The notes under the pieces: model-generated
What the model was told of the DNA's origin: nothing
The model's database searches: none
What the model saw: only the letters and a program-made list of their open reading frames with translations
In this document: piece by piece, positions 9,844 through 18,284 of the stretch
Numbering within the stretch: the stretch's first letter is position 1
Layout of the letters: every line of letters starts with the position of its first letter
Position numbers and translations under genes: made by a program
Assembly: GCF_900112685.1 (NCBI RefSeq)
Contig: NZ_FOMS01000012.1
Location: 1-64,000 of the forward strand
Direction of reading: 5' to 3'
From: Roseivivax sediminis
GTDB lineage: Bacteria > Pseudomonadota > Alphaproteobacteria > Rhodobacterales > Rhodobacteraceae
Length of the DNA stretch: 64,000 bases

Positions 9844-10236
9844 ATGAACGATCCTATCGGTGATATGCTCACCCGTATCCGCAACGCCGGCATGCGCGGC
9901 AAGTCGACGGTGTCGACGCCCGCGTCCAAGCTGCGCGCCTGGGTTCTCGATGTGCTCGCGGACGAAGGCTACATCCGCGGCTACGAACGGACGACCGACA
10001 AGAACGGCCATGCGGCGCTGGAAATCTCGCTCAAGTACTATGAGGGCGAGCCGGTGATCCGCGAGCTGAAGCGCGTGTCCAAGCCGGGCCGCCGCGTCTA
10101 TCTCGGCGTCGACACCATTCCGCAGGTGCGTCAGGGCCTGGGCATCTCGATCGTCTCCACGTCCAAGGGCGTGATGAGCGATCACTCCGCCCGCGCCCAG
10201 AACGTCGGCGGCGAAGTGCTCTGCACGGTATTCTAA
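9844..10236 (+). CDS. rpsH: 30S ribosomal protein S8
   Basis: A 130-residue S8 ([31 protein letters not shown]-terminal [26 protein letters not shown]). S8 organises the 16S central domain and in E. coli represses the spc operon. rplF starts 12 bases later. Confidence 0.98.
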   Translation: MNDPIGDMLTRIRNAGMRGKSTVSTPASKLRAWVLDVLADEGYIRGYERTTDKNGHAALEISLKYYEGEPVIRELKRVSKPGRRVYLGVDTIPQVRQGLGISIVSTSKGVMSDHSARAQNVGGEVLCTVF

Positions 10237-10248
10237 GGAGGCCTGACA

Positions 10249-10782
10249 ATGTCTCGTATTGGCAAAAGACCGGTCGAGCTGCCCTCGGGTGTCTCCGCAT
10301 CCCTGTCGGGGCAGACGATCGAGGTGAAGGGCCCCAAGGGCACCAAAAGCTTCACCGCAACTGACGACGTGACCATCACGGTGGGCGACGATGCCGTGAC
10401 GGTGGAGCCGCGCGGCAAGTCCAAGCGCGCGCGCCAGCAGTGGGGCATGACCCGCACCATCATCGCCAACCTCGTCCATGGGGTCCAGAACACCTTCAAG
10501 AAGGAGCTGGAGATCCAAGGCGTTGGTTACCGGGCGCAGGTTCAGGGCCAGGTCCTGAAACTGAACCTCGGCCTGTCGCACGACGTCGATTTCCCGATTC
10601 CGGAAGGGATCACCATTACCGCGGCGAAGCCGACCGAACTCACCGTCGAAGGCCACGACCTTCAGCAGGTGGGTCAGGTGGCCTCGAACATCCGCGACTG
10701 GCGGCGGCCCGAACCCTACAAGGGCAAAGGCATCCGCTACAAGGGTGAGTACATCTTCCAGAAGGAAGGCAAGAAGAAGTAA
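10249..10782 (+). CDS. rplF: 50S ribosomal protein L6
   Basis: A 177-residue L6 made of two repeated domains ([47 protein letters not shown]). It lies near the sarcin-ricin loop and takes part in late 50S assembly. Normal length and spacing. Confidence 0.98.
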   Translation: MSRIGKRPVELPSGVSASLSGQTIEVKGPKGTKSFTATDDVTITVGDDAVTVEPRGKSKRARQQWGMTRTIIANLVHGVQNTFKKELEIQGVGYRAQVQGQVLKLNLGLSHDVDFPIPEGITITAAKPTELTVEGHDLQQVGQVASNIRDWRRPEPYKGKGIRYKGEYIFQKEGKKK

Positions 10783-10793
10783 GGACGGCGAAC

Positions 10794-11153
10794 ATGGCAT
10801 ACGACAAGCGAGTGCAGTTCCTGAAGCGCCGTCTGCGCGTCCGGAACAAGTTGCGCGCGGTGAACGAGGGGCGGATGCGCCTTTCGGTCCACCGCTCCAA
10901 CAAGAACATCAGCGTGCAGCTGATCGACGACGTCAACGGCGTGACCGTGGCGGCGGCCTCGACGCTCGAGAAGGATCTCGGCGTTCTCGGCAAGAACAAC
11001 GTGGAAGCCGCCCAGAAGGTCGGCGCCGCGATTGCCGAGCGTGCGAAGAAGGCCGGCGTGGAAGAAGCGTATTTCGACCGCGGCGGTTTCCTCTTTCACG
11101 GCAAGGTCAAGGCCGTGGCCGACGCGGCCCGCGAGGCCGGTCTGAAGATCTGA
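10794..11153 (+). CDS. rplR: 50S ribosomal protein L18
   Basis: A 119-residue L18 ([36 protein letters not shown]-terminal [26 protein letters not shown]), a 5S rRNA-binding protein. A 160-base gap with a hairpin separates it from rpsE, wider than normal in this operon. Confidence 0.98.
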   Translation: MAYDKRVQFLKRRLRVRNKLRAVNEGRMRLSVHRSNKNISVQLIDDVNGVTVAAASTLEKDLGVLGKNNVEAAQKVGAAIAERAKKAGVEEAYFDRGGFLFHGKVKAVADAAREAGLKI

Positions 11154-11159
11154 AGATGT

Positions 11160-11177
11160 GGCGGGCTTCGGCCCGCC
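11160..11177 (+). other. UUCG-tetraloop hairpin between rplR and rpsE
   Basis: A 7-bp stem (ggcgggc / gcccgcc) closed by a TTCG loop, 6 bases after the rplR stop and without a T-run. UUCG-capped hairpins are very stable and could slow 3'-exonucleases or partly terminate transcription. Confidence 0.55.
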
Positions 11178-11313
11178 CCATCCGTCTGGCGGCCCCGGCC
11201 GTCGCACCATGCGCAGGCGGTTCAGGCCGCCTCGATGATCGGGGGCCCGGCGCTCGGGCCACTTCGATTGGACGATACGGGCCGCGCGGCCCAGTACGAA
11301 AGGAATGCCTTGC

Positions 11314-11904
11314 ATGGCAGAACGTGACAACAGACGGGGCGGCCGCCGCGACCGCGACGAGGCCCCCGAATTCGCCGATCGCCTGGTGGCGATCAACCGT
11401 GTCTCCAAGACCGTGAAGGGCGGCAAGCGCTTCGGCTTCGCCGCGCTCGTGGTTGTCGGTGACCAGAAGGGCCGCGTCGGCTTCGGCAAGGGCAAGGCCA
11501 AAGAGGTCCCCGAGGCGATCCGCAAGGCGACCGAGCAGGCCAAGCGCAAGATGATGCGCGTGCCGCTGCGCGAAGGCCGCACCCTGCACCACGACCTCGA
11601 AGGGCGCCACGGCGCGGGCCGCGTGATCATGCGCACCGCCCCGCAGGGTACCGGGATCATCGCCGGTGGTCCGATGCGCGCTGTGTTCGAAATGCTCGGC
11701 ATCCAGGACGTCGTCGCGAAGTCGAACGGCTCGCAGAACCCGTACAACATGATCCGCGCCACGCTCGAAGGCCTGTCGCGTCAGCAGTCGCCCCGTCACG
11801 TCGCGCAGCGCCGCGGCAAGAAGGTGTCGGACATCCTGCCCAAGCGGGAAGAGAACAACCCGCAGGCGGAAGGCGACCACGTCCGCGTGTCGGAGGAGGC
11901 GTAA
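11314..11904 (+). CDS. rpsE: 30S ribosomal protein S5
   Basis: A 196-residue S5 ([69 protein letters not shown]). S5 contributes to decoding fidelity and mRNA helicase activity. I chose ATG 11314 over ATG 11305 because it has better spacing from gaaagga and gives the family start [20 protein letters not shown]. Confidence 0.97.
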   Translation: MAERDNRRGGRRDRDEAPEFADRLVAINRVSKTVKGGKRFGFAALVVVGDQKGRVGFGKGKAKEVPEAIRKATEQAKRKMMRVPLREGRTLHHDLEGRHGAGRVIMRTAPQGTGIIAGGPMRAVFEMLGIQDVVAKSNGSQNPYNMIRATLEGLSRQQSPRHVAQRRGKKVSDILPKREENNPQAEGDHVRVSEEA

Positions 11905-11907
11905 CCC

Positions 11908-12096
11908 ATGGCAAAGACCATCGTCGTCAAGCAGATCGGTTCCCCGATCCGCCGCCCCGAGATCCAGCGCAAGACGCTCATCGGGCTCGGCCTCAACAAG
12001 ATGCACAAGACCCGCGAGCTCGAGGACACGCCTTCGATCCGCGGCATGATCCGCAAGATCCCGCATCTGGTGGAAATCGTCGAAGAGCGCGGCTGA
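11908..12096 (+). CDS. rpmD: 50S ribosomal protein L30
   Basis: A 62-residue L30 ([45 protein letters not shown]). It starts 3 bases after rpsE and is the last ribosomal protein gene in the window. A strong terminator follows; rplO and secY, the usual neighbours, do not. Confidence 0.98.
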   Translation: MAKTIVVKQIGSPIRRPEIQRKTLIGLGLNKMHKTRELEDTPSIRGMIRKIPHLVEIVEERG

Positions 12097-12142
12097 CCCG
12101 CGCCGCGACATGAGACAGGGGGCGCCGATTGTGCGCCCACGG

Positions 12143-12172
12143 CACCCTCCGGCCCCGGCCGGAGGGTGTTTT
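12143..12172 (+). terminator. Intrinsic terminator of the ribosomal cluster after rpmD
   Basis: A 10-bp perfect stem (caccctccgg / ccggagggtg, 6-base loop) followed by tttt. This is one of the clearest intrinsic terminators in the window and ends the spc half-operon at rpmD. Confidence 0.85.
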
Positions 12173-12304
12173 CGTTTCCGGCGCCGGGACCGGCGCCGTC
12201 TGGAACACCGCCGAAAGACTCTCTCGCCCGGTGGGCCCGTTCGGCGCGACACTGTGTCCACGCGCGCCGCCAAGAGCGCGCGTCCAAATGGAGGAGAGAC
12301 ACCG

Positions 12305-12745
12305 ATGACCACCCACTATGAAGGCGGCTGCGCGCATGTCCACGTGACGGCCACGGCCGAGCCGATCGACAACCACGTCTGCCACTGCAACGTCTGCAAG
12401 AACGTGACCGGTCAGCAGACCACGCATGTGGCGTTCTTCAACCACTCCGACATCGAGGTGGACCATCCCGAGAAGATCGCCCGCCAGCCGTTCAACGCCG
12501 ACAACCCCGACGGGCCGCTCGAGCTGTGCACCTGCTCCGAGTGTGGCGCGCCGTTGATGCTGGACGACAAGCAGGGGCGGATCCGCGTCGCGGTGCCGAA
12601 CGTGATGGGCTACGATACCGGGGCCTTCCCGGATGCCACCTATCACGCCTTCTACGACAGCTCGAAGCCGTATCCGAAGCCGGATGACGGTCGCCCGGTG
12701 CACGAAGGGCTGCGCCCCGACTTCACCTGGCCGGCCGGGGCCTGA
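12305..12745 (+). CDS. GFA-family zinc protein (Gfa-like / CENP-V fold)
   Basis: A 146-residue protein with the zinc-cysteine pattern of the glutathione-dependent formaldehyde-activating enzyme family: Cys9, Cys26-x-Cys28-x2-Cys31 (CHCNVC) and Cys75-x-Cys77-x2-Cys80 (CTCSEC). Many family members are not formaldehyde-activating enzymes, so the substrate cannot be named. It has its own ribosome site (ggagag) and stands between two terminators, so it is probably a single-gene transcript. Confidence 0.85.
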   Translation: MTTHYEGGCAHVHVTATAEPIDNHVCHCNVCKNVTGQQTTHVAFFNHSDIEVDHPEKIARQPFNADNPDGPLELCTCSECGAPLMLDDKQGRIRVAVPNVMGYDTGAFPDATYHAFYDSSKPYPKPDDGRPVHEGLRPDFTWPAGA

Positions 12746-12751
12746 ACGAAA

Positions 12752-12779
12752 GACGCCTCCCGGAGAACCGGGAGGCGTC
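12752..12779. terminator. Bidirectional terminator between the GFA gene and the DEAD-box gene
   Basis: A perfect 12-bp stem (gacgcctcccgg / ccgggaggcgtc) with an agaa loop, between two convergent genes. It is followed by gttcct on the plus strand, so it can serve both directions. Confidence 0.7.
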
Positions 12780-12816
12780 GTTCCTACTGCCTGGGGAATT
12801 CGGCTGCCGGAGCGGC

Positions 12817-14076
12817 TCAGGCCGCCTTGCGCGGGCGGGACTGACGCGGGCGCCGCGATTGCGGCTTGCGGGCGCCATCGCCACCGCCGCCGAAGCCTTT
12901 GCCACCACCGCCGCCACGGCGTTTTTTCGGGGCCTCGCCGCGCGGTGCCGACCAAGGTGTGCCGCCGGCGACGGGGATGTCGCGGCCCATCACCTTCTGG
13001 ATGTCGCGCAACTCACCCATCTCGGCCGGCGCGCAGAACGCGATCGCGGCGCCGTCGCGGCCCGCGCGGGCCGTGCGACCGATGCGGTGGACATAGTTGT
13101 CCGCCACGTTCGGCAGATCGAAGTTGTAGACGTGACGCACCTCGGGCACGTCGATGCCGCGGGCGGCAACGTCCGTTGCCACCAGCACCGTCAGCTCACC
13201 CGACCGGAAGCCTTTCAGAGCCCGTTCGCGCTGGCCCTGGCTCTTGTTGCCGTGGACAGAGGCGGCGGCGAAGCCGGCCTTGTCGAGCGTCTTCATCAGA
13301 CGCTCAGCGCCGTGCTTGGTGCGCGCGAAGACCAGTGCGGCCTCGTCGCGGTGGGCGCTCAGCATGTCGATCAACAGGCCGGTCTTTTCGGACTGCTCGA
13401 CGAAGTGGACGCTCTGCGAGATCTTGTCGACCGGCTTGCCCGGCGGCGCGGTCTCGATCCGCACCGGATCTGTGAGGAAGGCCTGCGCGATCTCGGTCAT
13501 CTGCTTGGGCATGGTGGCCGAGAACAGCATGGTCTGGCGCTCTGCCGGCAGAAGCGGGGCGATCTTGCGAAGCGCGTGGATGAAGCCGAGATCGAGCATC
13601 TGATCGGCCTCGTCCAGGACCAGGAACCCGGTCTCGCTCAGCCGTACGGCCTTGCGGTCGAGATGGTCGATCAGCCGGCCTGGTGTCGCGACGAGGATGT
13701 CGACGCCGCGTGCCAGCTTGTTTTCCTGCGGGCGCGGGGCGGCGCCGCCGACCACGAGTTCGACCCGAACGCTGGTGCCGGCGGCATAGGCGCGGAGGTT
13801 GTCGAGGATCTGCTTGGCCAGTTCGCGCGTCGGCGCAAGGACGAGCCCGCGTACCGTCTTGGGATCGGGCCGGCCTTCCATCCGCGCGATGGCGGAAACG
13901 AGCGGCAACCCGAAGGCCGCGGTCTTGCCGGTGCCGGTCTGGGCAAGGCCCATCACGTCACGGCCGTTCATGGCCTCGGGAATGGCGCGGGCCTGGATCG
14001 GGGTCGGGTCGGTGATGCCCATTTCGGAGAGGTTCTGGGCGAGGCGGGGCGGCAGCCCCAGCATGTCGAAATCCAA
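12817..14076 (-). CDS. DEAD-box ATP-dependent RNA helicase (RhlE-like)
   Basis: A 419-residue RNA helicase. The Q motif PTPIQ (24-28), Walker A AQTGTGKT (45-52), DEAD (155-158), SAT (186-188) and HRIGRTAR (330-337) are all present. The tail from about 378 is basic and rich in Gly and Arg, probably an RNA-binding extension. I propose a TTG start at 14076, since an agga site lies 8 bases upstream and it gives MDFDMLGLPPRLAQ; ATG 14064 is the alternative. The likely role is RNA remodelling or ribosome assembly. Confidence 0.93.
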   Translation of the reverse strand: MDFDMLGLPPRLAQNLSEMGITDPTPIQARAIPEAMNGRDVMGLAQTGTGKTAAFGLPLVSAIARMEGRPDPKTVRGLVLAPTRELAKQILDNLRAYAAGTSVRVELVVGGAAPRPQENKLARGVDILVATPGRLIDHLDRKAVRLSETGFLVLDEADQMLDLGFIHALRKIAPLLPAERQTMLFSATMPKQMTEIAQAFLTDPVRIETAPPGKPVDKISQSVHFVEQSEKTGLLIDMLSAHRDEAALVFARTKHGAERLMKTLDKAGFAAASVHGNKSQGQRERALKGFRSGELTVLVATDVAARGIDVPEVRHVYNFDLPNVADNYVHRIGRTARAGRDGAAIAFCAPAEMGELRDIQKVMGRDIPVAGGTPWSAPRGEAPKKRRGGGGGKGFGGGGDGARKPQSRRPRQSRPRKAA

Positions 14077-14518
14077 AGGTGGTGTCCTGTCATGTCGCGG
14101 CGCAGCGCGCGCCGTCGGAAAGAGAGCCCCGGTCCCGCAAGGCGGACAGGGCGATCGCGTTCGGGTTTGCCGCCGAAGACTCGCGCGGGGCCGCATTGCC
14201 CGTCGCGCCGTTCGGCAGCATCGGACCCCCGCGTGAATTGGGAACCTGGGTGGTGATGATTGCGCTGCGCCCCGGGCCGCGTCGGCCATGTGTCGGGCGT
14301 CACCTGCTCACGCGGCAGGGCTGGCGCAGGGAAGCAGCTAGTCTTCTTCCGGCGTGGCGTCAATGGCCTTCGCGGGGTCGAGCCGTTACCGCAGGTTGGA
14401 AGCAACGCCCGCAGGACATGAGGTGCACGATTTGGTATGCAAATATAGAATGCCAGATATGCGCTTGAGGCGCGGGATTGAGCGAATAATCGCTCCCGGC
14501 GTGATTGGAGGTGCCGGC

Positions 14519-14587
14519 ATGTTTCAGGTTGTGAGCTTTGCACCCCGGGTCATCGGCAAAGCACGGCCTGAGGCCGCAAGATCCTGA
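14519..14587 (+). CDS. Possible 22-residue small ORF
   Basis: ATG 14519 has a consensus ggaggt 7 bases upstream and reads MFQVVSFAPRVIGKARPEAA to a stop at 14587. It lies 140 bases before the outer-membrane protein gene and could be a leader peptide or a chance ORF. No family resemblance. Confidence 0.25.
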   Translation: MFQVVSFAPRVIGKARPEAARS

Positions 14588-14594
14588 AACAACA

Positions 14595-14653
14595 CGACTT
14601 CGTGACGGAGTGCCGGCACGGATCCGTGATCCGGCATCGGTGGAACGAAGTCG
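14595..14653 (+). promoter_or_regulatory. Nested hairpin in the leader of the outer-membrane protein gene
   Basis: Outer arms cgacttcgt / acgaagtcg (14595-14603, 14645-14653) enclose inner arms tgccgg / ccggca (14611-14616, 14631-14636), which enclose the palindrome cacggatccgtg (14617-14628). The stacked symmetry suggests a structured 5' leader or small RNA 75 bases before the ATG; there is no T-run. Confidence 0.4.
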
Positions 14654-14728
14654 CGGCATTAACCATTTCTGCTGCACCACCGACGGGCAAAAGACCCGCC
14701 ACACGCAACGGAGCACGGAGACCCGAGC

Positions 14729-15328
14729 ATGAAACGCGTTTTCCTCATCACCACCGCCGCAGCCGCGACCGCAGCCAGCGTCGCCTTCGCCGCTGGCCCG
14801 ACCCCGACGCCGCAAGAGCCGGTCGTTCAGCAGCCGGTGACCCCGGCAGCGCCCGCGCCGCTCTATGACTTCTCGGGCTTCTCGTTCGGTGGTCAACTCG
14901 GCTATGGCGACATCGACACCGACAGCCCTGACAGCGATGGCGAAGGTGGCGTGTACGGCCTGCGCGCCAACTACGATTACGACTTCGGCAACTTCATCCT
15001 CGGCGGCGGGGTGCAGTATGATTTCGCCGATATCGACGTTGACGGTGTTGCCACCACCGACGGTCTGCTGCGCGTCGGCCCGCGCTTCGGTTACGACTTC
15101 GGGCGCACGATGGTGTTCGGCCAAGGCGGCTACGCCAAGGCATACACCGACTCTGACTCGGTTGGCGACTCTGACGGCTACTACGTCGGCCTCGGCACCG
15201 AGACGTTCCTGACCGAGAACGTCACCGCCGGTGCCGAAGTGAACTACCACGAGTTCTCCGACTTCGACGCCGGGGATCTCGAAGCCGAAGCGACCACGGT
15301 CGGCGTGAACCTCAACTACCGGTTCTGA
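14729..15328 (+). CDS. Outer-membrane beta-barrel protein
   Basis: A 199-residue protein with a signal peptide (MKRVFLITTAAAATAASVAFA), a proline-rich linker (residues about 24-45), then alternating short beta-strands rich in Tyr, Phe, Gly and Asp. It ends in a terminal aromatic residue (NYRF) typical of BAM-inserted barrels. It resembles the small OmpA-like/OMP_b-brl families. The gene has its own structured leader and an intrinsic terminator, so it is monocistronic. Its role (channel or structural) cannot be assigned. Confidence 0.85.
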   Translation: MKRVFLITTAAAATAASVAFAAGPTPTPQEPVVQQPVTPAAPAPLYDFSGFSFGGQLGYGDIDTDSPDSDGEGGVYGLRANYDYDFGNFILGGGVQYDFADIDVDGVATTDGLLRVGPRFGYDFGRTMVFGQGGYAKAYTDSDSVGDSDGYYVGLGTETFLTENVTAGAEVNYHEFSDFDAGDLEAEATTVGVNLNYRF

Positions 15329-15373
15329 AGCGCAGCTTGCGCATCGTCCCCCGCGCCCGGGCGCGGGGATATC

Positions 15374-15401
15374 GGGCCGGAGCCTGCTCCGGCCCTTTTT
15401 T
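15374..15401 (+). terminator. Intrinsic terminator after the outer-membrane protein gene
   Basis: A 9-bp perfect stem (gggccggag / ctccggccc, loop cctg) followed by six T. A second GC hairpin (ccccgcgc / gcgcgggg) lies immediately upstream at about 15349-15368, giving a double-hairpin terminator. Confidence 0.9.
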
Positions 15402-15436
15402 GTAGGCATTTGTCATCTCTCTGTTACATTCAAGGG

Positions 15437-15718
15437 ATGCGTTTCCTTGCTGTCATCCTGTTTGCCGCGCTGGCGGCTCCCGCGACGGGGCAGAGCCCGA
15501 TCGCAGAGGTGATCTGCGCCCCGAAAGACCGGATGTCCGACAAGCTGACCCGCCAATACGGAGCCAAGCGTCATGCCACGGGCCTGCGCTCTCCAGACGA
15601 GGTGATGGAACTCTGGCGCGCGGAGGACGGCGACTGGACCCTGGTGATGACCTACGCGTCGGGGCGGTCCTGCATCGTCGCTATGGGGCGCCACTGGGAC
15701 GAGCACGATCCGACCTGA
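15437..15718 (+). CDS. Small secreted hypothetical protein
   Basis: A 93-residue protein with a signal peptide (MRFLAVILFAALAAPATGQ). Two cysteines (27 and 79) remain in the mature part, a likely disulfide. The mature sequence (KDRMSDKLTRQYGAKRHATG ... YASGRSCIVAMG) is not a family I can name. It lies 108 bases after the barrel gene, beyond its terminator. Confidence 0.75.
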   Translation: MRFLAVILFAALAAPATGQSPIAEVICAPKDRMSDKLTRQYGAKRHATGLRSPDEVMELWRAEDGDWTLVMTYASGRSCIVAMGRHWDEHDPT

Positions 15719-16218
15719 CCGCGAAGGGTCTGAAGCAACCTGTCCGCGCTGGAAGAATTCGACTTGCGCGGCCCCGGCCGTTCGATCTCCGAAACATTTG
15801 GAATCCGCGAAAAAGGCATATGCGCAGGGCTTTTTGGCGGCGGCCGCGCTATTCTGTTCGAGCGAAACGGCCCTCGCATGGAACGACGCCCTACCGAGGT
15901 GACGCCACGAACGTTGCCGGTTCCGACGTCCTCGTGCACAGTTGACCGGGCGCGACGAATTACTGCCCTGCGGGCCTGCGGCCGACCTCATTGAACGGGG
16001 TCATCTCCTGCGGCGCGCCGCATGCAGGTCCGTACGAAAACCGCGCCGGTGCGCGCACCCTTGCGCCGAAGCGGGTGCACCGCACCGATGACACTGACGG
16101 CGGCAAGGGCATCGTGGTTGGCGCGAAAGGCATCGTCTAGCGCTGAGGCGCGGCCCCTTCACATCCCTTATGGGCGCGCGTATACGCCCGGCCTGAACCT
16201 ACAGGAAGGGCCGGGCCG
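15719..16218. other. 500-base region with no convincing gene
   Basis: Six-frame reading gives only short arginine-rich or low-complexity frames with no ribosome site. A short palindrome gcgtatacgc near 16178-16187 lies just before the phosphatase gene and may be part of its promoter or an operator. I looked for tRNA, SRP RNA and tmRNA signatures and saw none. Confidence 0.55.
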
Positions 16219-17010
16219 ATGCAGGGCAGCGCCAATCTCAACATCATGATGAAGGCGGCGCGGAAGGCCGGACGGTCGCTCGTCAAGGATTTCCGCGAGG
16301 TCGAGAACCTGCAGGTCTCGATGAAGGGCGCCGGCGACTTCGTCAGCCGCGCCGACCTCGCCGCCGAGAAGATCCTGCGCGAAGAACTGATGGGCGCGCG
16401 CGGCACCTATGGCTGGCTGGCCGAGGAAAGCGGCGAGACGCCGGGCGAGGACCCGACGCGCCGCTGGATCGTCGATCCGCTCGACGGGACGACGAACTTC
16501 CTGCACGGCATGCCGCATTGGGCCATCTCCATCGCGCTGGAGCACAAGGGGTCGATCGTCTCGGCCGTGGTCTACGACGCGGCGAAGGACGAGATGTTCT
16601 ATGCCGAGCGCGGGCAGGGCGCCTGGCTGAACGATTCCAAGCGCCTGCGCGTGTCGGGCCGCGCCCGCATGTCCGAGGCGCTGTTCGCCACCGGCGTGCC
16701 CTTCGGCGCCAAGCGGACGCTGCCGGCGACGCTCACCGATCTTGCGCGGCTGATGCCGCAATGCGCGGGCGTGCGGCGCTGGGGGGCGGCGTCGCTCGAC
16801 CTCGCCTATGTGGCCGCGGGCCGCTACGACGGCTACTGGGAACGCGAGCTGCAGATCTGGGATCTCGCGGCGGGGAGCCTGATCGCGCTCGAGGCCGGGG
16901 CGCTGGTGGGGGGCGTGCGCGAGGGGCAGACGCCTCTCGAGGACGGCACGATCCTGTGCGCCAACGGCAACCTCTTCGACCAGTTCGCGCGGGTCATTCG
17001 CGAGGCGTGA
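16219..17010 (+). CDS. suhB: Inositol monophosphatase family protein (SuhB-like)
   Basis: A 263-residue Mg-dependent phosphatase. Metal-binding motifs are complete: AEES (68-71), WIVDPLDGTTNF (83-94, Asp86 and Asp89) and the C-terminal WDLAAG (214-219). Substrates may be myo-inositol phosphate or related sugar phosphates; SuhB also has a regulatory role on rRNA transcription in E. coli, not shown here. Its stop abuts the convergent GFA gene without a gap. Confidence 0.93.
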   Translation: MQGSANLNIMMKAARKAGRSLVKDFREVENLQVSMKGAGDFVSRADLAAEKILREELMGARGTYGWLAEESGETPGEDPTRRWIVDPLDGTTNFLHGMPHWAISIALEHKGSIVSAVVYDAAKDEMFYAERGQGAWLNDSKRLRVSGRARMSEALFATGVPFGAKRTLPATLTDLARLMPQCAGVRRWGAASLDLAYVAAGRYDGYWERELQIWDLAAGSLIALEAGALVGGVREGQTPLEDGTILCANGNLFDQFARVIREA

Positions 17011-17376
17011 TCACCGGTCCGAGGGGTGATTGACCCCGTCGTTCCAGCGCATCGGTTCGTACTCGGCCGGGTTCACGCCCTCTAGCGTGCCGAGATTGAC
17101 GCCGCATTCCGACGGATCGGAGCGGCGGACGTGGTACATGTAGATCCCGCAGATCCGGCAGAAGTAATGCTGTGCGGTGTCGGTGCCGAAGCCGTAGCGG
17201 GTCAGCGTCTCCGCGCCGCGGACGACATGCACGTTCTCGCGCCGGGCCGAGACGTTGGGCGCGGCTCGGCGCCGGCAGAAGGAGCAGTCGCAGCGCGCGG
17301 CGCTCTCCAGAGGGGCCGACAGCGTCACGCGCAGCTCCACGGCGCCGCAATGGCAGGTGGCGCGTCTTTCGGTCAT
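17011..17376 (-). CDS. GFA-family zinc protein
   Basis: A 121-residue protein with the Gfa/CENP-V zinc pattern: Cys8-x-Cys10 (CHC), Cys29-x-Cys31-x2-Cys34 (CDCSFC), Cys73-x2-Cys76 (CRIC) and Cys91. It is the second member of this family in the window and not closely similar to the one at 12.3 kb. Reaction unknown. It ends exactly where suhB ends on the other strand and lies 19 bases after the rhomboid gene, with which it is probably co-transcribed. Confidence 0.88.
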   Translation of the reverse strand: MTERRATCHCGAVELRVTLSAPLESAARCDCSFCRRRAAPNVSARRENVHVVRGAETLTRYGFGTDTAQHYFCRICGIYMYHVRRSDPSECGVNLGTLEGVNPAEYEPMRWNDGVNHPSDR

Positions 17377-17395
17377 TCGCGGGTCTCCTCCATGG

Positions 17396-18166
17396 TCAGC
17401 GGCTCCAGGGGCCGCGGCGGGTGCGCCGGCGTCCGGCGCGCGGCACGTCCGTCGCGGTCAGGCGGTACTCTGCCGCCGGGTGGCGCGGAGCGCCCAGCGA
17501 GCGGCGCCAGAAGGCCGGCCCGCCGCGCCTGAGCCAGAGCGGTATCGTGAGCACCACGCCGATTACGAAGCCGCCCACATGCGCCCAGTAGGCGGTGCCG
17601 CCGGCATCCGCCGGCGTGCCGATGCCGCCGAAGGCCTGCATCGCCAGCCAGAGCGCGAGCAGGATCCACGCGGGAATGGTGACGATGCGAAAGATCACGA
17701 TCAGGATGATCAGGATGTCGACGCGGGCGCGGGGAAACAGCAGCAGGTAGGCGCCCATCACTCCGGCGATGGCGCCCGACGCGCCCACCATGGGCACCTG
17801 GCTAAACGGCGCGGTGATGTACTGCGCCAGCGCCGCGCCGACGCCGGAGGCGAGGTAGAAGAGGAGGTAGCCGACATGGCCCATCTCGTCCTCGACATTG
17901 TCGCCGAAGATGAACAGGAACAGCATGTTGCCGGCGAGGTGCAGGACCCCGCCATGCAGGAACATCGAGGTGACGATACCGCCGAATCCGTCGCCCGCGG
18001 TCACGCGCGCCGGGATCAGCGCCCAGTCCCAGAAGAAGCGGTTGAGCGCCAGGTCGTTCTGAAAGAGCGACCAGTAGTTGAGAAAGATCACCACGTTCGC
18101 CGCGATCAGCGCGTAGGTGACGACGGGGACGGAGCCCGACGGGTTGTGATCGCGGATCGGAAACAT
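17396..18166 (-). CDS. Rhomboid family intramembrane serine protease
   Basis: A 256-residue polytopic membrane protein. It has the rhomboid signatures HGGVLHLAGNMLFL (71-84), GASGAIAG with catalytic Ser130, and catalytic His196 in WAHVGGF, within about six membrane segments. The C-terminal 40 residues are basic and cytoplasmic-looking (RAGRRRTRRGPWSR). Rhomboids cleave membrane-protein substrates within the bilayer; the substrate is unknown. Confidence 0.92.
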   Translation of the reverse strand: MFPIRDHNPSGSVPVVTYALIAANVVIFLNYWSLFQNDLALNRFFWDWALIPARVTAGDGFGGIVTSMFLHGGVLHLAGNMLFLFIFGDNVEDEMGHVGYLLFYLASGVGAALAQYITAPFSQVPMVGASGAIAGVMGAYLLLFPRARVDILIILIVIFRIVTIPAWILLALWLAMQAFGGIGTPADAGGTAYWAHVGGFVIGVVLTIPLWLRRGGPAFWRRSLGAPRHPAAEYRLTATDVPRAGRRRTRRGPWSR

Positions 18167-18216
18167 GGGCTGAGCTTGGACCGCCGGCGCCCGGGGTCAA
18201 GCCCGCGGGGCCGGGA

Positions 18217-18265
18217 CCCAGGTTCTTGGACAAGAACCTGGGCACAATCTTGATGAAGATTGTGC
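18217..18265. repeat. Tandem double-hairpin element (first of two in window)
   Basis: Two adjacent perfect palindromes: cccaggttctt-ggac-aagaacctggg (18217-18242) and gcacaatctt-gatg-aagattgtgc (18242-18265). They sit between the rhomboid and putA genes, 20 bases beyond the putA stop. The same architecture with different bases occurs at 34360-34410. Confidence 0.7.
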
Positions 18266-18284
18266 GGCGCCCGGCCGCACCCGG

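Larger units (their letters stand above)
14077..14728. other. 652-base region with no convincing gene
   Basis: This stretch separates the leftward helicase gene from the rightward outer-membrane protein gene. The part from about 14400 to 14720 is more AT-rich than its surroundings and is promoter-like. It holds a possible 22-codon ORF at 14519 and a nested hairpin at 14595-14653, both listed separately. The rest shows only arginine/proline-rich shadow frames. Confidence 0.6.

Noticed and set aside
14340-14400. Minus-strand reading RLDPAKAIDATPEED that looks like the end of a protein
   Set aside because: A stop codon precedes it immediately in frame and nothing upstream continues it; chance or a remnant too short to support.
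15719-16218. Possible 6S RNA or other structured RNA
   Set aside because: Some GC stems are present but I could not see a consistent long rod with a central bubble, nor any SRP, RNase P or tmRNA signature.
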